Assembly: GCF_000376445.1 (NCBI RefSeq)
Contig: NZ_AQXI01000001.1
Location: forward strand, 342,962 to 406,961
Direction: 5' to 3'
DNA length: 64,000 bases
Source of the DNA: Haladaptatus paucihalophilus DX253
Lineage (GTDB): Archaea; Halobacteriota; Halobacteria; Halobacteriales; Haladaptataceae
This document shows, in pieces, positions 43,422-53,035 of this stretch; the stretch's first letter is position 1; every line of letters starts with the position of its first letter. The translations under genes were made by a program, and so were the position numbers. Under the pieces are notes generated by a model, which did not search any database, was not told where the DNA came from, and worked only from the letters and a program-made list of their open reading frames with translations.

Positions 43422-44777
43422 TTAGAAGTCGGAGAGCGACACCTGCCCGTCGCGTTTGCGTGACGTTCGATGGACCCCCTCGTCCGTCTTCTCACCATCA
43501 TCCGCCGCCTCCGCCGACGATTTCGGGTCGTCCGCCGAGTCGGAGCTATCCGCCGTTCTCGACTCTCCCGTCCCGCTCGGCGCGTCGAACCCGTCGAGGC
43601 TCGTCTGGTCGCTCTCGGTGAACTGGAGGTTCGAGACGCGCACGCCGACCTTTCGAACCCGGTCGTCGTCGAACTCGGCGAGCAGGTCGAGGGCGACTTC
43701 CTCGACCAGTTCGGGGTCGTCCACCGGTCCCGGAAGCGACTGCTCGCGAGTGTGCACGTCGAACGGCGGCGTCACGACCTTCACGCCGATGGTCCGGTAC
43801 ATGGCGTCCCGGTCGCGGGCGCGTTCGGCGACGGCCGCCGCGAGCGTGCTGACCCGCGCGCACTTCTCCTCGGGGTCGGTCGTCGGGTCGGTGAACGCCG
43901 ATTCGCGCGAGAGGCTCTTGGGCCGTCCCGTCGGCGTCACCCGCCTTTCGTCGTCGCCGCGGGCGCGGTGGTACAGTTCGCGGCCGCGCTCGCCGAACCG
44001 GTCGACGAGCGTGCGCGGGTCGGCATCGGCCAGGTCTCCCGCCGTCTCGATTCCCATCTCGCGGAGCGTGCGGGCCGTCACGGGGCCGATTCCGTGAATC
44101 TCGGCCACGTCGAGCGGGGCGAGGAAGTCCCGCGTCGTTCCCGGTTCGACGACGACCAATCCGTCCGGTTTGTCGTGGTCGCTCGCTATCTTCGCCGCGC
44201 TCATGTTCGGCGCGACGCCGACGCTCGCCGTGACGCCGACTTCGCGCTCGATTCGGTTCTTGACGTGCCGGGCGAATCCCTCCGCGACCTCCCACGCGGT
44301 CCGTTCCGTGACGTCGAGGTACGCCTCGTCGATGCTCACCTCGCGCACCGTATCCGCACAGTCGTGGAGGATGGCACGAACGTCCGTGCTGACCGATTTG
44401 TAGAACTCGATATCGACGGGTCGGTAGTAGCCAGCCACGTCCGCTTCGTCCTCACCGTCAGCACCATCTTCGCTGTCAGCACCGCTAGAATCGGTCGAAT
44501 CGCCCTCCGCCTTCCGGGGCAGTCGTTCGAGGGCGCTCCCGATTGCTTGGGCGCTTTCGACGCCGTATTCGCGGGCCTCGTAGCTCGCGGTGGCGACGGC
44601 TCCGTGGTTCTCTCCCTCCTCGTACCCCATCCCGACGACGACCGGTTCGCCGCGAAGGTCCGGTTCGCGGAGTCGCTCACAGGCCGCGTAGAAACAGTCC
44701 ATATCGACGTGGAGGACGATTCGCTCCTCGCGTTCGTCTCCGACACCGGGCAAGCGTGAACCGCCGCGGTCCGACAT
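43422..44777 (-). CDS. dinB: Y-family DNA polymerase IV
   Basis: 451 residues from the ATG at 44777. Catalytic carboxylates in VLHVDMDCFYAACE and VSIDEAYLDVT, helix-hairpin-helix IHGIGPVTARTLREMGI, and a little-finger region with RKVGVRVSNLQF. Error-prone bypass of DNA lesions. An acidic Ser/Asp/Glu/Ala insert (about residues 95-115, with a short internal repeat) sits in the fingers. The C-terminus ends in QVSLSDF, a PCNA-binding box, and QTSLDGF occurs about 60 residues earlier. Confidence 0.93.
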   Translation of the reverse strand: MSDRGGSRLPGVGDEREERIVLHVDMDCFYAACERLREPDLRGEPVVVGMGYEEGENHGAVATASYEAREYGVESAQAIGSALERLPRKAEGDSTDSSGADSEDGADGEDEADVAGYYRPVDIEFYKSVSTDVRAILHDCADTVREVSIDEAYLDVTERTAWEVAEGFARHVKNRIEREVGVTASVGVAPNMSAAKIASDHDKPDGLVVVEPGTTRDFLAPLDVAEIHGIGPVTARTLREMGIETAGDLADADPRTLVDRFGERGRELYHRARGDDERRVTPTGRPKSLSRESAFTDPTTDPEEKCARVSTLAAAVAERARDRDAMYRTIGVKVVTPPFDVHTREQSLPGPVDDPELVEEVALDLLAEFDDDRVRKVGVRVSNLQFTESDQTSLDGFDAPSGTGESRTADSSDSADDPKSSAEAADDGEKTDEGVHRTSRKRDGQVSLSDF

Positions 44778-44953
44778 TGACAGTCCGTTAGCGAGCCAAC
44801 GGAATGAAGCTGTGCAAACCACGCCGAAAGTGGAAACCGAAGCGGAAATATAGTTTACATCTCCAACGCCCACAAGCAATAAATACTGATCTCCGGGCTT
44901 CTACGGTCGATTCCGCTATGTTTATGGACGGATATGTGGTAGCCGTGAATACA

Positions 44954-45268
44954 ATGGTCGCCCCCGACGAAGGACGTTCGAATGCGGATGATCGACTCAG
45001 TATCCGGGTAATCAGCGCAATCGCCGAACACGAGGGAACGACCCCCACGGAAATCAGGCCCGTTCTCTACGATATCATCGACCCCGACGCGCTCGATTCG
45101 CTCTTTTCCGCGACGCACGAGGGCGACACCCGAGCGAGCGGCAGCGTCGAATTTCGGTACGGCCCCCACGAAGTGACGGTGCACAGCGACGGTCGAATCG
45201 ACATCGAGCGCGTTCGAGACGCCGACTCGCCTTCATCGACCACCGAGACCGCATCGGGAGACAACTAA
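44954..45268 (+). CDS. HalOD1 output-domain protein
   Basis: 104 residues from the ATG at 44954; 44804 and 44918 are possible upstream starts. RLSIRVISAIAEHEGTTPTE, then PVLYDIIDPDALDSLFSATH and the strand VEFRYGPHEVTVHSDGRIDI match HalOD1, the haloarchaeal output domain usually linked to two-component signalling. Here it stands alone. It is divergent from dinB, with about 175 bases between starts. Confidence 0.82.
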   Translation: MVAPDEGRSNADDRLSIRVISAIAEHEGTTPTEIRPVLYDIIDPDALDSLFSATHEGDTRASGSVEFRYGPHEVTVHSDGRIDIERVRDADSPSSTTETASGDN

Positions 45269-45470
45269 CGACGACCATCGTTCGGGTACGCGACCTCCAG
45301 CCGATATCGATATCGCCACTGCCTGCGCCCGAAACCGTTCGCTATCGCTTCTGACACCGGACGACCCCCGCCGCCTCTCTCGGTTCCCGAAATCGCCGAT
45401 AGCTATATTACTGCCTCGCCTCTGAGAGAGTAGTAGTATACCAGTGGTCGATTCACCCAGTGATGATAGT

Positions 45471-45782
45471 ATGGAAATTGAGATAGAGAACCTTAGTGAC
45501 GACAATCCAGCGGAAACGTCTTCGACGTACGTCTTCGATATCGAGCGCGAGATGGCAAACGGACACACCTGCGCCGGGCTCGTCCGCTCCCTCGCGAGCG
45601 TCATGGACACGGAGCCGAACCGAATGCAACCGCTCCATGCCGCCGTCAACTGCGACGCCATCGACGCGCTGTTCCGAACCCGCCGCTACGGCGACGCACG
45701 GGACAACGTTTCCATCACGTTCCACTACGACGTCTACGAAGTGACCGTCAACGCGAACGGAAAAGTCGTCGTCAAGGAGTAG
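45471..45782 (+). CDS. Second HalOD1-like protein
   Basis: 103 residues from the ATG at 45471; a GTG at 45444 is an alternative. TCAGLVRSLASVMDTEPNRM, LHAAVNCDAIDALFRTRRYG and ITFHYDVYEVTVNANGKVVV follow the HalOD1 pattern, but it has diverged from its neighbour at 44954-45268. The pair may have arisen by duplication. The spacer (45269-45470) shows an AT block near 45400-45440 that could be its promoter. Confidence 0.75.
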   Translation: MEIEIENLSDDNPAETSSTYVFDIEREMANGHTCAGLVRSLASVMDTEPNRMQPLHAAVNCDAIDALFRTRRYGDARDNVSITFHYDVYEVTVNANGKVVVKE

Positions 45783-46052
45783 ACCGAGTTCCCGCGGCGG
45801 ACGTCCGCCGCCGAGACCATCCTCGTCTCCCCATACCGATTCGTACCGACCGAACCCGAGCCGTTCACGGAGCGACTGCTTTCTTCGTGATATATCGGAG
45901 ATTCGATGAACGTGCGGGTAGTTCTCCGAACTTTTTAACCCTCGACTTACTATCCACGGGGTGATGAGATATTCAGACAGGGGCACGATACGAACGACCG
46001 AACCGTTTCGGCCGTTCCGTCGCGTCCGTGCTCTTCCGGCGGTGAAAATCCC

Positions 46053-46625
46053 ATGATGCCGTGGGGTCACGCCGCCTTCGGGTACACCCTGTACTCGCTC
46101 GGCCACCGCGTGTGGACGCGCGCGCCGCCGTCCGCACAGGCAGTGCTCGCCCTCCTCTTCGGGACCCAGTTGCCCGACCTCGTGGACAAACCCCTCTCGT
46201 GGGGACTCCACCTGTTCCCGCAAGGCTACTCCGTCGCCCACTCGGTCTTCGTGGCGATTCCGGTCGGCCTGCTGGTGCTCGCCCTCGGAGTGTACAAAAA
46301 CCGCGCCACCCTCGGTGCCGCCTTCGTGGTCGGCTACTGGTCGCACCTCGTCGGCGACATCCTCATGGCCATGATGGAACACCAGCGGTCGCCGTTCGAC
46401 CGCGTGCTGTGGCCCGTCGTGACCCTCCCGCCGTACGGCCACGAAGTGTCCCTGTTGGACCGCGCCTTCCACATCATCGGCACGTTCTTCCACTCGCTCT
46501 CCACCGAAAAACAGCTGCTGATACTCGGCATCTACCTCGCGCCGTACTTCCTCGTATTCCTCCTCTGGGTAGTGGACGGCGCGCCGGTCGTTGCGGAACT
46601 CAAACGCGCCGTCGTCGGGCGGTGA
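46053..46625 (+). CDS. DUF457/YdjM-type membrane-bound metal-dependent hydrolase
   Basis: 190 residues. Starts PWGHAAFGYTLYSL with the conserved His, followed by LFGTQLPDLVDKPL (Asp pair) and GYWSHLVGDILMAM; these form the metal site of the family. About four to five membrane helices. Related to the LexA-induced YdjM group; its substrate is unknown. Monocistronic, with 270 bases of spacer upstream containing no supported gene. Confidence 0.82.
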   Translation: MMPWGHAAFGYTLYSLGHRVWTRAPPSAQAVLALLFGTQLPDLVDKPLSWGLHLFPQGYSVAHSVFVAIPVGLLVLALGVYKNRATLGAAFVVGYWSHLVGDILMAMMEHQRSPFDRVLWPVVTLPPYGHEVSLLDRAFHIIGTFFHSLSTEKQLLILGIYLAPYFLVFLLWVVDGAPVVAELKRAVVGR

Positions 46626-46676
46626 AGGCAGTCGGAACGGTTCCTCCTTCTCGCTTTTCGACGGTGGACGACGCGT

Positions 46677-48011
46677 TCAAGATGTTAGTTCGAACGTGTA
46701 TAGCCCAGTAAACGTGTCGCTGGCGACGATGAAGTCCCGCTCTTCGTTGTATTCCGTTTTCCACGCCATGGGTGCCTTGCCGAGTTGCGAGACTTCGTCG
46801 TTCACCCTGATATCGCTCACACCGTCGTCGGTCCGATATCGATCGACGGGAGTCGGAGTCGTCGGGTCGGTGATATCGTACACCACCACTCCCTCGTGCC
46901 AGTCGGCGCTGGCAACGAGCGTGGCCTCACCCTTCGGGACGATATCGAAGTGGTGGCCCGTCCAATCGAAGCGTTCGGCGTACTCGTCTTCCATCCGTCG
47001 AGCGTTCGGTGAGACGGTAAATCCGACTGGGACCGGATTCTTCAGCGACCCGTTTTTCCACCCGATATCGAAGACGTGTTTTCCGCCCGGGACTCCCTGC
47101 GGGCGCTCGTCTCCCAAAACGAGCAGATCGCGTCGCGGGTCGAAGTGACCGTGATGTGCCGCTCCAAACGCTTCCTCGCCGACGTTGGCTTCGTCGTACG
47201 ATTTCCGCTTCGTATAGTCGAACCGTCCGATCTCGGTCGGATTTCTCGGGTCGCTCACATCGTAGATGATGAAACCGATGAACTGTCCCGACTGGTACGC
47301 ACAGCAGAGCAAGTCTCGCTCCGGGTCCACGTTGATGTCGTGACCCGCCCCCTGTGGACCGTACTCCCCGAGCTTTCGCGGGGAGGTCGGGTCCGAAACG
47401 TCGTATACGTCGAACCCGTTACTTTCCAATCCGTAGTTCATCGTATAGAGCACCGGCTTCGTCGGGTGCGGTCGGACGTTGTGCGACTTGCCGTCCGAAA
47501 CGGACCCGACGACGGTGGGATTTGTCGGTGTTCCGGCGGAGAAACCGTAGTCAACAATTTCGAAGTTCCCGGACCACGTTTTCTCTATCGCTCGATGATA
47601 CAGCCCGTTTCGGGAGTCAAACTTGACGTCTATATTCGGTGCATCGTTCGAGTTGCCGAGATAGTGAACTTGTTTCAGCGATGACGAATCGCTGACATCG
47701 ACCAGAACTGTCCCGGTTGTCCCCCATTTGGTTCCGACGACGGCGTATTTCCCGTCCTTCCGAACCGACACTTCAGAATAGCCACCGCTCGGGGAGGACC
47801 CCGCCGAAAGGTGTGCCTGTCCTCGTTTCCGCAACGAGAGCCGACTGACGTCGGTCGCTTCGTCACCGCCATCCGACGTGTTCTTCCCCCGTTGTCGTTT
47901 CTGGATTACATCTTTTATCGTCGAACACCCGGCGAGGGCCGATCCTACGAGGACAGCGCCAGAACGGCGAAGTACCCGACGGCGAGTTCGTGTATCGCGT
48001 AGGGGTTTCAT
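46677..48011 (-). CDS. Exported LVIVD-repeat beta-propeller lipoprotein
   Basis: 444 residues. Tat/lipoprotein signal: TRRRVLRRSGAVLVGSALAGC (paired Arg plus lipobox). Four or more LVIVD repeats are visible as VDVSDSSSLKQV, VYDVSDPTSPRKLGEYG, IYDVSDPRNPTEIGRFD and VYDITDPTTPTPVDRY. The family is expected to form a propeller on the cell surface; ligand unknown. N-terminal linker Gly/Asp-rich. Single gene. Confidence 0.87.
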   Translation of the reverse strand: MKPLRDTRTRRRVLRRSGAVLVGSALAGCSTIKDVIQKRQRGKNTSDGGDEATDVSRLSLRKRGQAHLSAGSSPSGGYSEVSVRKDGKYAVVGTKWGTTGTVLVDVSDSSSLKQVHYLGNSNDAPNIDVKFDSRNGLYHRAIEKTWSGNFEIVDYGFSAGTPTNPTVVGSVSDGKSHNVRPHPTKPVLYTMNYGLESNGFDVYDVSDPTSPRKLGEYGPQGAGHDINVDPERDLLCCAYQSGQFIGFIIYDVSDPRNPTEIGRFDYTKRKSYDEANVGEEAFGAAHHGHFDPRRDLLVLGDERPQGVPGGKHVFDIGWKNGSLKNPVPVGFTVSPNARRMEDEYAERFDWTGHHFDIVPKGEATLVASADWHEGVVVYDITDPTTPTPVDRYRTDDGVSDIRVNDEVSQLGKAPMAWKTEYNEERDFIVASDTFTGLYTFELTS

Positions 48012-48182
48012 CGTGAGTGACTCACGTATGGATGAACAAACGACCGACTCGCTATTTGTTATGCGCCGTCTGAAAGCGATGCTAGAATCCCAGTTCGCGT
48101 TTGAGCGAATTCGCTATCCGCTATCGACTATTTATTATGATTGGAACCTTCGCGGTGCTCATCGTGTGGTTCGCGGTAAAAT

Positions 48183-48356
48183 GGGGTCGGAGGGATTTGA
48201 ACCCCCGATCGACTGATATCTCCGGTGCGCCTCGGAACTCCAGAGGGTCGTCAACGCGGGCGATGATCAGTCACCCGCTCGGTATATCAGCTGGAGTTTC
48301 GTCCCGGGCGCGTAGCCTCTGGAGTCAGTCGCCATCCCTGGCTTGGCCACGACCCC
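48183..48356 (-). tRNA. tRNA-Trp (anticodon CCA) with 101-base intron
   Basis: Minus strand. 5' exon 48356-48319 ends CTCCAG, 3' exon 48217-48183 begins ATCAGT. Joined, they give stem ACTGA/TCAGT with loop CTCCAGA, so anticodon CCA and an intron at position 37/38. Acceptor GGGGTCG/CGACCCC. The mature length is 73 without CCA. Exact splice points are inferred from the folding of the anticodon arm. Confidence 0.93.
48218..48318 (-). ncRNA. Intron of tRNA-Trp acting as box C/D guide RNA
   Basis: Within the intron CTGATAT, complementary to ATATCAG of the 3' exon, is followed by A then CCGA (variant D' box). CTCTGGAGT, complementary to ACTCCAGAG across the 5' exon-intron border, is followed by T then CCGA (D box). 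Counting five bases upstream of each box gives U39 and C34. Possible C and C' boxes are GGGACGA and TTGACGA. This fits the known haloarchaeal pre-tRNA-Trp guide for 2'-O-methylation. Confidence 0.8.
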
Positions 48357-48399
48357 GCGAACGGTGATTGGTCGAAACGACCTAAAGGGGTTTCGATTT

Positions 48400-48624
48400 C
48401 TACTCCTCTCGCGTCCCCCAATCGCAGTCCTGGCATTTATACCCCGTAACGAACGCCGTCACGCTCGGCATGTATCCGACCGAGAGCACGTCGCCGCCGC
48501 ACTCGGGGCACTCGCGCTCTGCATCCCGAATGCTGTCGGCTTCCATCACGGTGTCGTCTTCTATCAGTTCGGCCAGCCGCTTCGGCGTGACCATCCGCCC
48601 TTGCACGACGCGATTGTCCGGCAT
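48400..48624 (-). CDS. DUF5795-like zinc-ribbon protein
   Basis: 74 residues. C-P-E-C-G-G (about 40) and C-Q-D-C-D (about 65) make a four-Cys zinc ribbon. N-terminal RVVQGRMVTPKRLAELIEDD is conserved in this haloarchaeal family (DUF5795, from memory). It sits 73 bases downstream of its usual partner DUF5794 on the same strand. Function unknown. Confidence 0.78.
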   Translation of the reverse strand: MPDNRVVQGRMVTPKRLAELIEDDTVMEADSIRDAERECPECGGDVLSVGYMPSVTAFVTGYKCQDCDWGTREE

Positions 48625-48697
48625 GTCAGAACCACGGCGACGGAGCGGGAAAAACGTTACAGCCGCGAACCGAGAAACAGAGAATTCGAAGCTCGGC

Positions 48698-49609
48698 TTA
48701 CAGCCACGGACGGCGTTCGTCGCCGTCCTCTTCGCCGGGGTAGCCGTAGGCCGCCGAGGAGTCCTCGCCCTCGGTGAGTTCGGCGTTCTCGCCGCCGTCC
48801 GTCACCGCGGTGCCGTCGGCGGGTGCCGGTTCTGCCGGGGCGTCCGCCGATGCGTCCGCGTGCGCGTCGTCGAGGTCGTCCGGGACGTGTTCGCCGGGGT
48901 CGAGCGCCAGCATGCTGGTGACCGCGAGGACGGCCAGTGGGGCGCGACCCGGCGCGAAGCCGAGTATCGACAGGGGCAGGACGCCCAGCGCGACCGCGCT
49001 GCCGAAGCGGAAGCGGTCGATGTCCACGATGCCGCGGAGCCACGGCGAGGTGAGCGCGATGGCGAGCGCGAACGCGACGCCCGTACCGGCCGCCGCGACG
49101 GCGGGGAGGATTTGGGTCGCTTCGATGGCCTTCACCTCGAAGCCCGAGGGTTGCAGGCTGGCGAGCAGGCCGAAACCGATGATGATTCCGGGGCTCGGCA
49201 GAACCTCGCCGATGCGCGCACTCGCGGTCTTCGCCGCGATTGCGGCGATGACCAGCGCGGCGAAGCGCTCGAAGGTCTCCATCTTCAACGCGCTCGCGAT
49301 GGTCGGCGCGAACGCGGCCTCGATGCCAGCGATGGCGATGAGGACGACGCCGACCGCGAGAACGGACGTGGCCTGCTCACGCGGGCTGCCGTCCATCTCG
49401 GCGAGGATGACCGCGACGGTCGCGCTGCCGCCGAAGACGAGCAGGCCGACCTGGATGATGCCGACCGGCGAACTCAGCGCTCCGGCGAGAACCATCGCGG
49501 GGAAGATGCCGTCCACGAGGGGAAGCCCCATGACGGTTGCCAGCAGCTTCGTCGCGCCGCCTACTTGCCGCTCGAGGCGATAGGCGACTGGGTGTTGGGA
49601 GCTGCTCAT
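48698..49609 (-). CDS. DUF5794-like polytopic membrane protein
   Basis: 303 residues. About seven to eight hydrophobic helices between residues 25 and 235 (LVDGIFPAMVLAGALS; VGLLVFGGSATVAVIL; GIIIGFGLLASLQPSG; LAVLAVTSMLALDPG). The C-terminal 65 residues are an Asp/Ala/Glu-rich cytoplasmic tail. Halobacterial family (DUF5794, from memory), linked to the DUF5795 zinc protein. Transport is plausible from topology but unproven. Confidence 0.78.
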   Translation of the reverse strand: MSSSQHPVAYRLERQVGGATKLLATVMGLPLVDGIFPAMVLAGALSSPVGIIQVGLLVFGGSATVAVILAEMDGSPREQATSVLAVGVVLIAIAGIEAAFAPTIASALKMETFERFAALVIAAIAAKTASARIGEVLPSPGIIIGFGLLASLQPSGFEVKAIEATQILPAVAAAGTGVAFALAIALTSPWLRGIVDIDRFRFGSAVALGVLPLSILGFAPGRAPLAVLAVTSMLALDPGEHVPDDLDDAHADASADAPAEPAPADGTAVTDGGENAELTEGEDSSAAYGYPGEEDGDERRPWL

Positions 49610-49943
49610 CGACTAGTGACTATAACCCTGACCCGTGGGCGAAGGGTGATGGTACCTGCGGTGCGACCGGTGATGCGAATTCGGTCGAAGATTCCCCGCA
49701 AGCGGTTTTCCTACCAGTGTTGTGCACAGTTTTGCAAAGATTGCAATCGGAGCGAAAGAGTCGCTGCTCGTCCGACCTGCAATACGCTGTGCCATGAGAC
49801 TGGTAGAGTCCATATTTACGAATATTGTCGTTTGTTGCTTAAGTGTTGTGTGATAGATGCCCCCATGCAACGCGAAATGGACACGAAAACTGCCGACACG
49901 CCTTTCCTTTTTTGTCAAATACACTCATTCGCCAACTGTTCCT

Positions 49944-49964
49944 AAGTGGCAATATATGCCACTT
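49944..49964. promoter_or_regulatory. 21-base palindrome with TATA-like centre upstream of guaB
   Basis: Arms AAGTGGCA and TGCCACTT are perfect (8 bases), centre ATATA. It lies about 34 bases before the guaB TATA element and about 110 bases before the ATG. Could be an operator for purine control. Inference only. Confidence 0.45.
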
Positions 49965-49997
49965 TCGGCCGATGACGCGCAAATGGACACATGTGTG

Positions 49998-50005
49998 TAT
50001 AAAAT
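49998..50005 (+). promoter_or_regulatory. TATA element of guaB
   Basis: TATAAAAT 69-76 bases before the ATG, predicting a start near 50030 and a leader of about 44 bases. Confidence 0.5.
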
Positions 50006-50073
50006 CCAACGCTTACCACGTCAGTCAAGCACAATCTCGCAACGTTTTTCAGTAACCGCTTCGTTCGGATTAC

Positions 50074-51569
<1,496 letters not shown>

Positions 51570-51584
51570 GAGAGTCGTTCACAC

Positions 51585-51598
51585 ACGTCAATTTTTGT
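51585..51598 (+). terminator. T-rich end downstream of guaB
   Basis: A short T-run (CAATTTTTGTCG region) 17-29 bases after the restored guaB stop, of the kind that ends archaeal transcription. No strong hairpin needed. Confidence 0.3.
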
Positions 51599-51622
51599 CG
51601 CATCTGTTCGAAAATAGCAGCT

Positions 51623-51784
51623 ATGCAGACGTTTCTCCGATTACAGTACGAGAAACCCGACGAACTCCCGTCCGAATTCGGGCACGACATTCGAACACCC
51701 GAATCGTTCGTGGAGGAGTTCGTCACGGAGTTTTCGAAAGACGGTGACACCGTTCTCGACCCCTTTGCTGGGTTCGGAACGACT
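51623..51784 (+). pseudogene. 5' fragment of a DNA methyltransferase gene
   Basis: 54 residues: FLRLQYEKPDELPSEFGHDI, then DTVLDPFAGFGTT, the SAM-binding motif I of N6-adenine/N4-cytosine methyltransferases (DPF-G-G-T type). The reading then passes directly into sequence with hairpins and the rest of the enzyme is missing. The join is at GGAACGACT/GAACGG. No promoter was examined in detail. Remnant of a gene cut by insertion or deletion. Confidence 0.65.
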
Positions 51785-52088
51785 GAACGGAGTGAGGGAG
51801 TCGGTTGGGGAGGGTGTGGTGCGGAGGCAGTGCGGTCACGGGTGGGACTTCTGAAAGGCTTCGCCTTTCAACTCCCCGCTCATGCCTCGCGGGGATGAAA
51901 GGGGCCGTCCGTTCGCGCTTGCGTGGTCGCTTGCGCGGGCCACTATTTTGGTCGGGCTTTCGAAGTAGTCGTCTCGGTGGCTGCAATCACAAAACAATCA
52001 AAATCAACGCGGTCTACCGCAGTTCCATTTCGTCGTCCCCCAAATCACCGCGACAGCCACAACTCACGAAGTAGTTCGTGGCAAAAAC
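51785..52088. repeat. Insertion-like debris with hairpins, no gene
   Basis: Contains TGAAAGGC-TTC-GCCTTTCA (51852-51870) and a GC hairpin CCCCGC...GCGGGG (51874-51894), then a Gly/Arg-coding mixture and an AT-rich stretch up to tRNA-Lys. The hairpin pair is of a type also found at ends of haloarchaeal IS200/IS605-type elements, but no transposase is present, so this is only a possibility. Confidence 0.45.
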
Positions 52089-52161
52089 GGGCCGGGCGCG
52101 ATTTGAACACGCGACCGTCTGATTAAGAGTCAGACGCTCTGCCTAACTGAGCTACCGGCCC
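52089..52161 (-). tRNA. tRNA-Lys (anticodon CTT)
   Basis: Minus strand cloverleaf: acceptor GGGCCGG/CCGGCCC, anticodon arm TCTGA-CTCTTAA-TCAGA with anticodon CTT, T-arm with GTTCAAATC. No intron and no encoded CCA. Confidence 0.95.
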
Positions 52162-52264
52162 AACGCATTCGGAAAAAGTCGGGTGGGACGTAAATACGTT
52201 TCCTTTCGGACTGCGGTCTTCGGGTTTGGCCGAGAAACGAACGACCGCGAGTGACCCGATGGGG

Positions 52265-53035
52265 TCAGTAATCACCGAGAACGCCGAGTTTCCGCGCGCG
52301 GCGCTGACAGAGGGTGAACGCCACGTAACCGACGACGGTGTACACCACGGCGACGCCGACCAGAATACCGAGGTCGGTCGGGTCGATGTTCCAGAGGGAC
52401 GTTCCGTTCTGCATCGACTGGCGGAGCAGATAGCTCCCGAGCGAGAGGGGGAGGAACTTCGCCAGCGGCACGTCCGTCACGGGTGCCGAGAGCAGGCCGA
52501 TGAAGACGAACTGCATCAACTGGAAGGCCGCGCTGATTCGTTTGTAGAGCAACGCGAGGCCGCCTAACGCGAACCCGAGTCCGATGGCCGACGCGATGGT
52601 CAGAATCCCCAGCGGGACGACGGTCACGAAGTCGATGATGAGCGTCTCGCCCGTCGTCACCAACATCAACACGAGGATGAGACTACCCCACACGAAACTC
52701 CACAGCAGGTTGACCACGGTCTGAATCGTGATGACGCGCCCGATGCCGAACGGCGTCATGTACAGCTGTTCGAGCGTCCCCCACTGCGCTTCCTGCGTCA
52801 TCGTCTGTGCCAGACTGGAGAACGCTATCTGCGTCATGGTGAACAGGAAAAAGCCGACGATGATGCCGCCGAGCGAGTCGTTCAGGGACCGACCGGCGAC
52901 CGCCTGCCCGCCGAAGAAGATGAGCAAGAAGAGGATGTAGATGGTGCCGATTTGTGCGACCGTGTTGACGATGTAGCGTTTGAGCAGGATGTACGACTTG
53001 ATGAAGTTGCCGCGAAAGAGGACGTAGTTGCTCAT
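52265..53035 (-). CDS. ABC-2-type exporter permease
   Basis: 256 residues with about six membrane helices (TIYILFLLIFFGGQ; GGIIVGFFLFTMTQIAF; VVNLLWSFVWGSLILVLMLV; VVPLGILTIASAIGLGFALG; QFVFIGLLSAPVTD; LGILVGVAVVYTVVGYVAF). Its start overlaps the ATPase stop by 4 bases. Together they form an exporter whose cargo is unknown. Confidence 0.88.
   Translation of the reverse strand: MSNYVLFRGNFIKSYILLKRYIVNTVAQIGTIYILFLLIFFGGQAVAGRSLNDSLGGIIVGFFLFTMTQIAFSSLAQTMTQEAQWGTLEQLYMTPFGIGRVITIQTVVNLLWSFVWGSLILVLMLVTTGETLIIDFVTVVPLGILTIASAIGLGFALGGLALLYKRISAAFQLMQFVFIGLLSAPVTDVPLAKFLPLSLGSYLLRQSMQNGTSLWNIDPTDLGILVGVAVVYTVVGYVAFTLCQRRARKLGVLGDY

Larger units (their letters stand above)
49610..50073. other. 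464-base spacer upstream of guaB with palindrome
   Basis: No gene that I can support. It is relatively AT-rich from 49800 onward. It contains AAGTGGCA-ATATA-TGCCACTT at 49944-49964 and a further short palindrome CACATGTGTG at about 49988-49997. ORFs spanning it have mixed composition and no recognisable product. Confidence 0.5.

Noticed and set aside
45964-46056. 30-codon ORF before the DUF457 gene
   Set aside because: Mostly Arg/Pro, no homology that I recognise, and the ATG could be chance; its stop overlaps the next start but this is weak evidence.
52226-52567. 113-codon plus frame opposite the ABC permease
   Set aside because: Glu/His-rich shadow; the permease on the other strand has clear membrane helices and a coupled partner.
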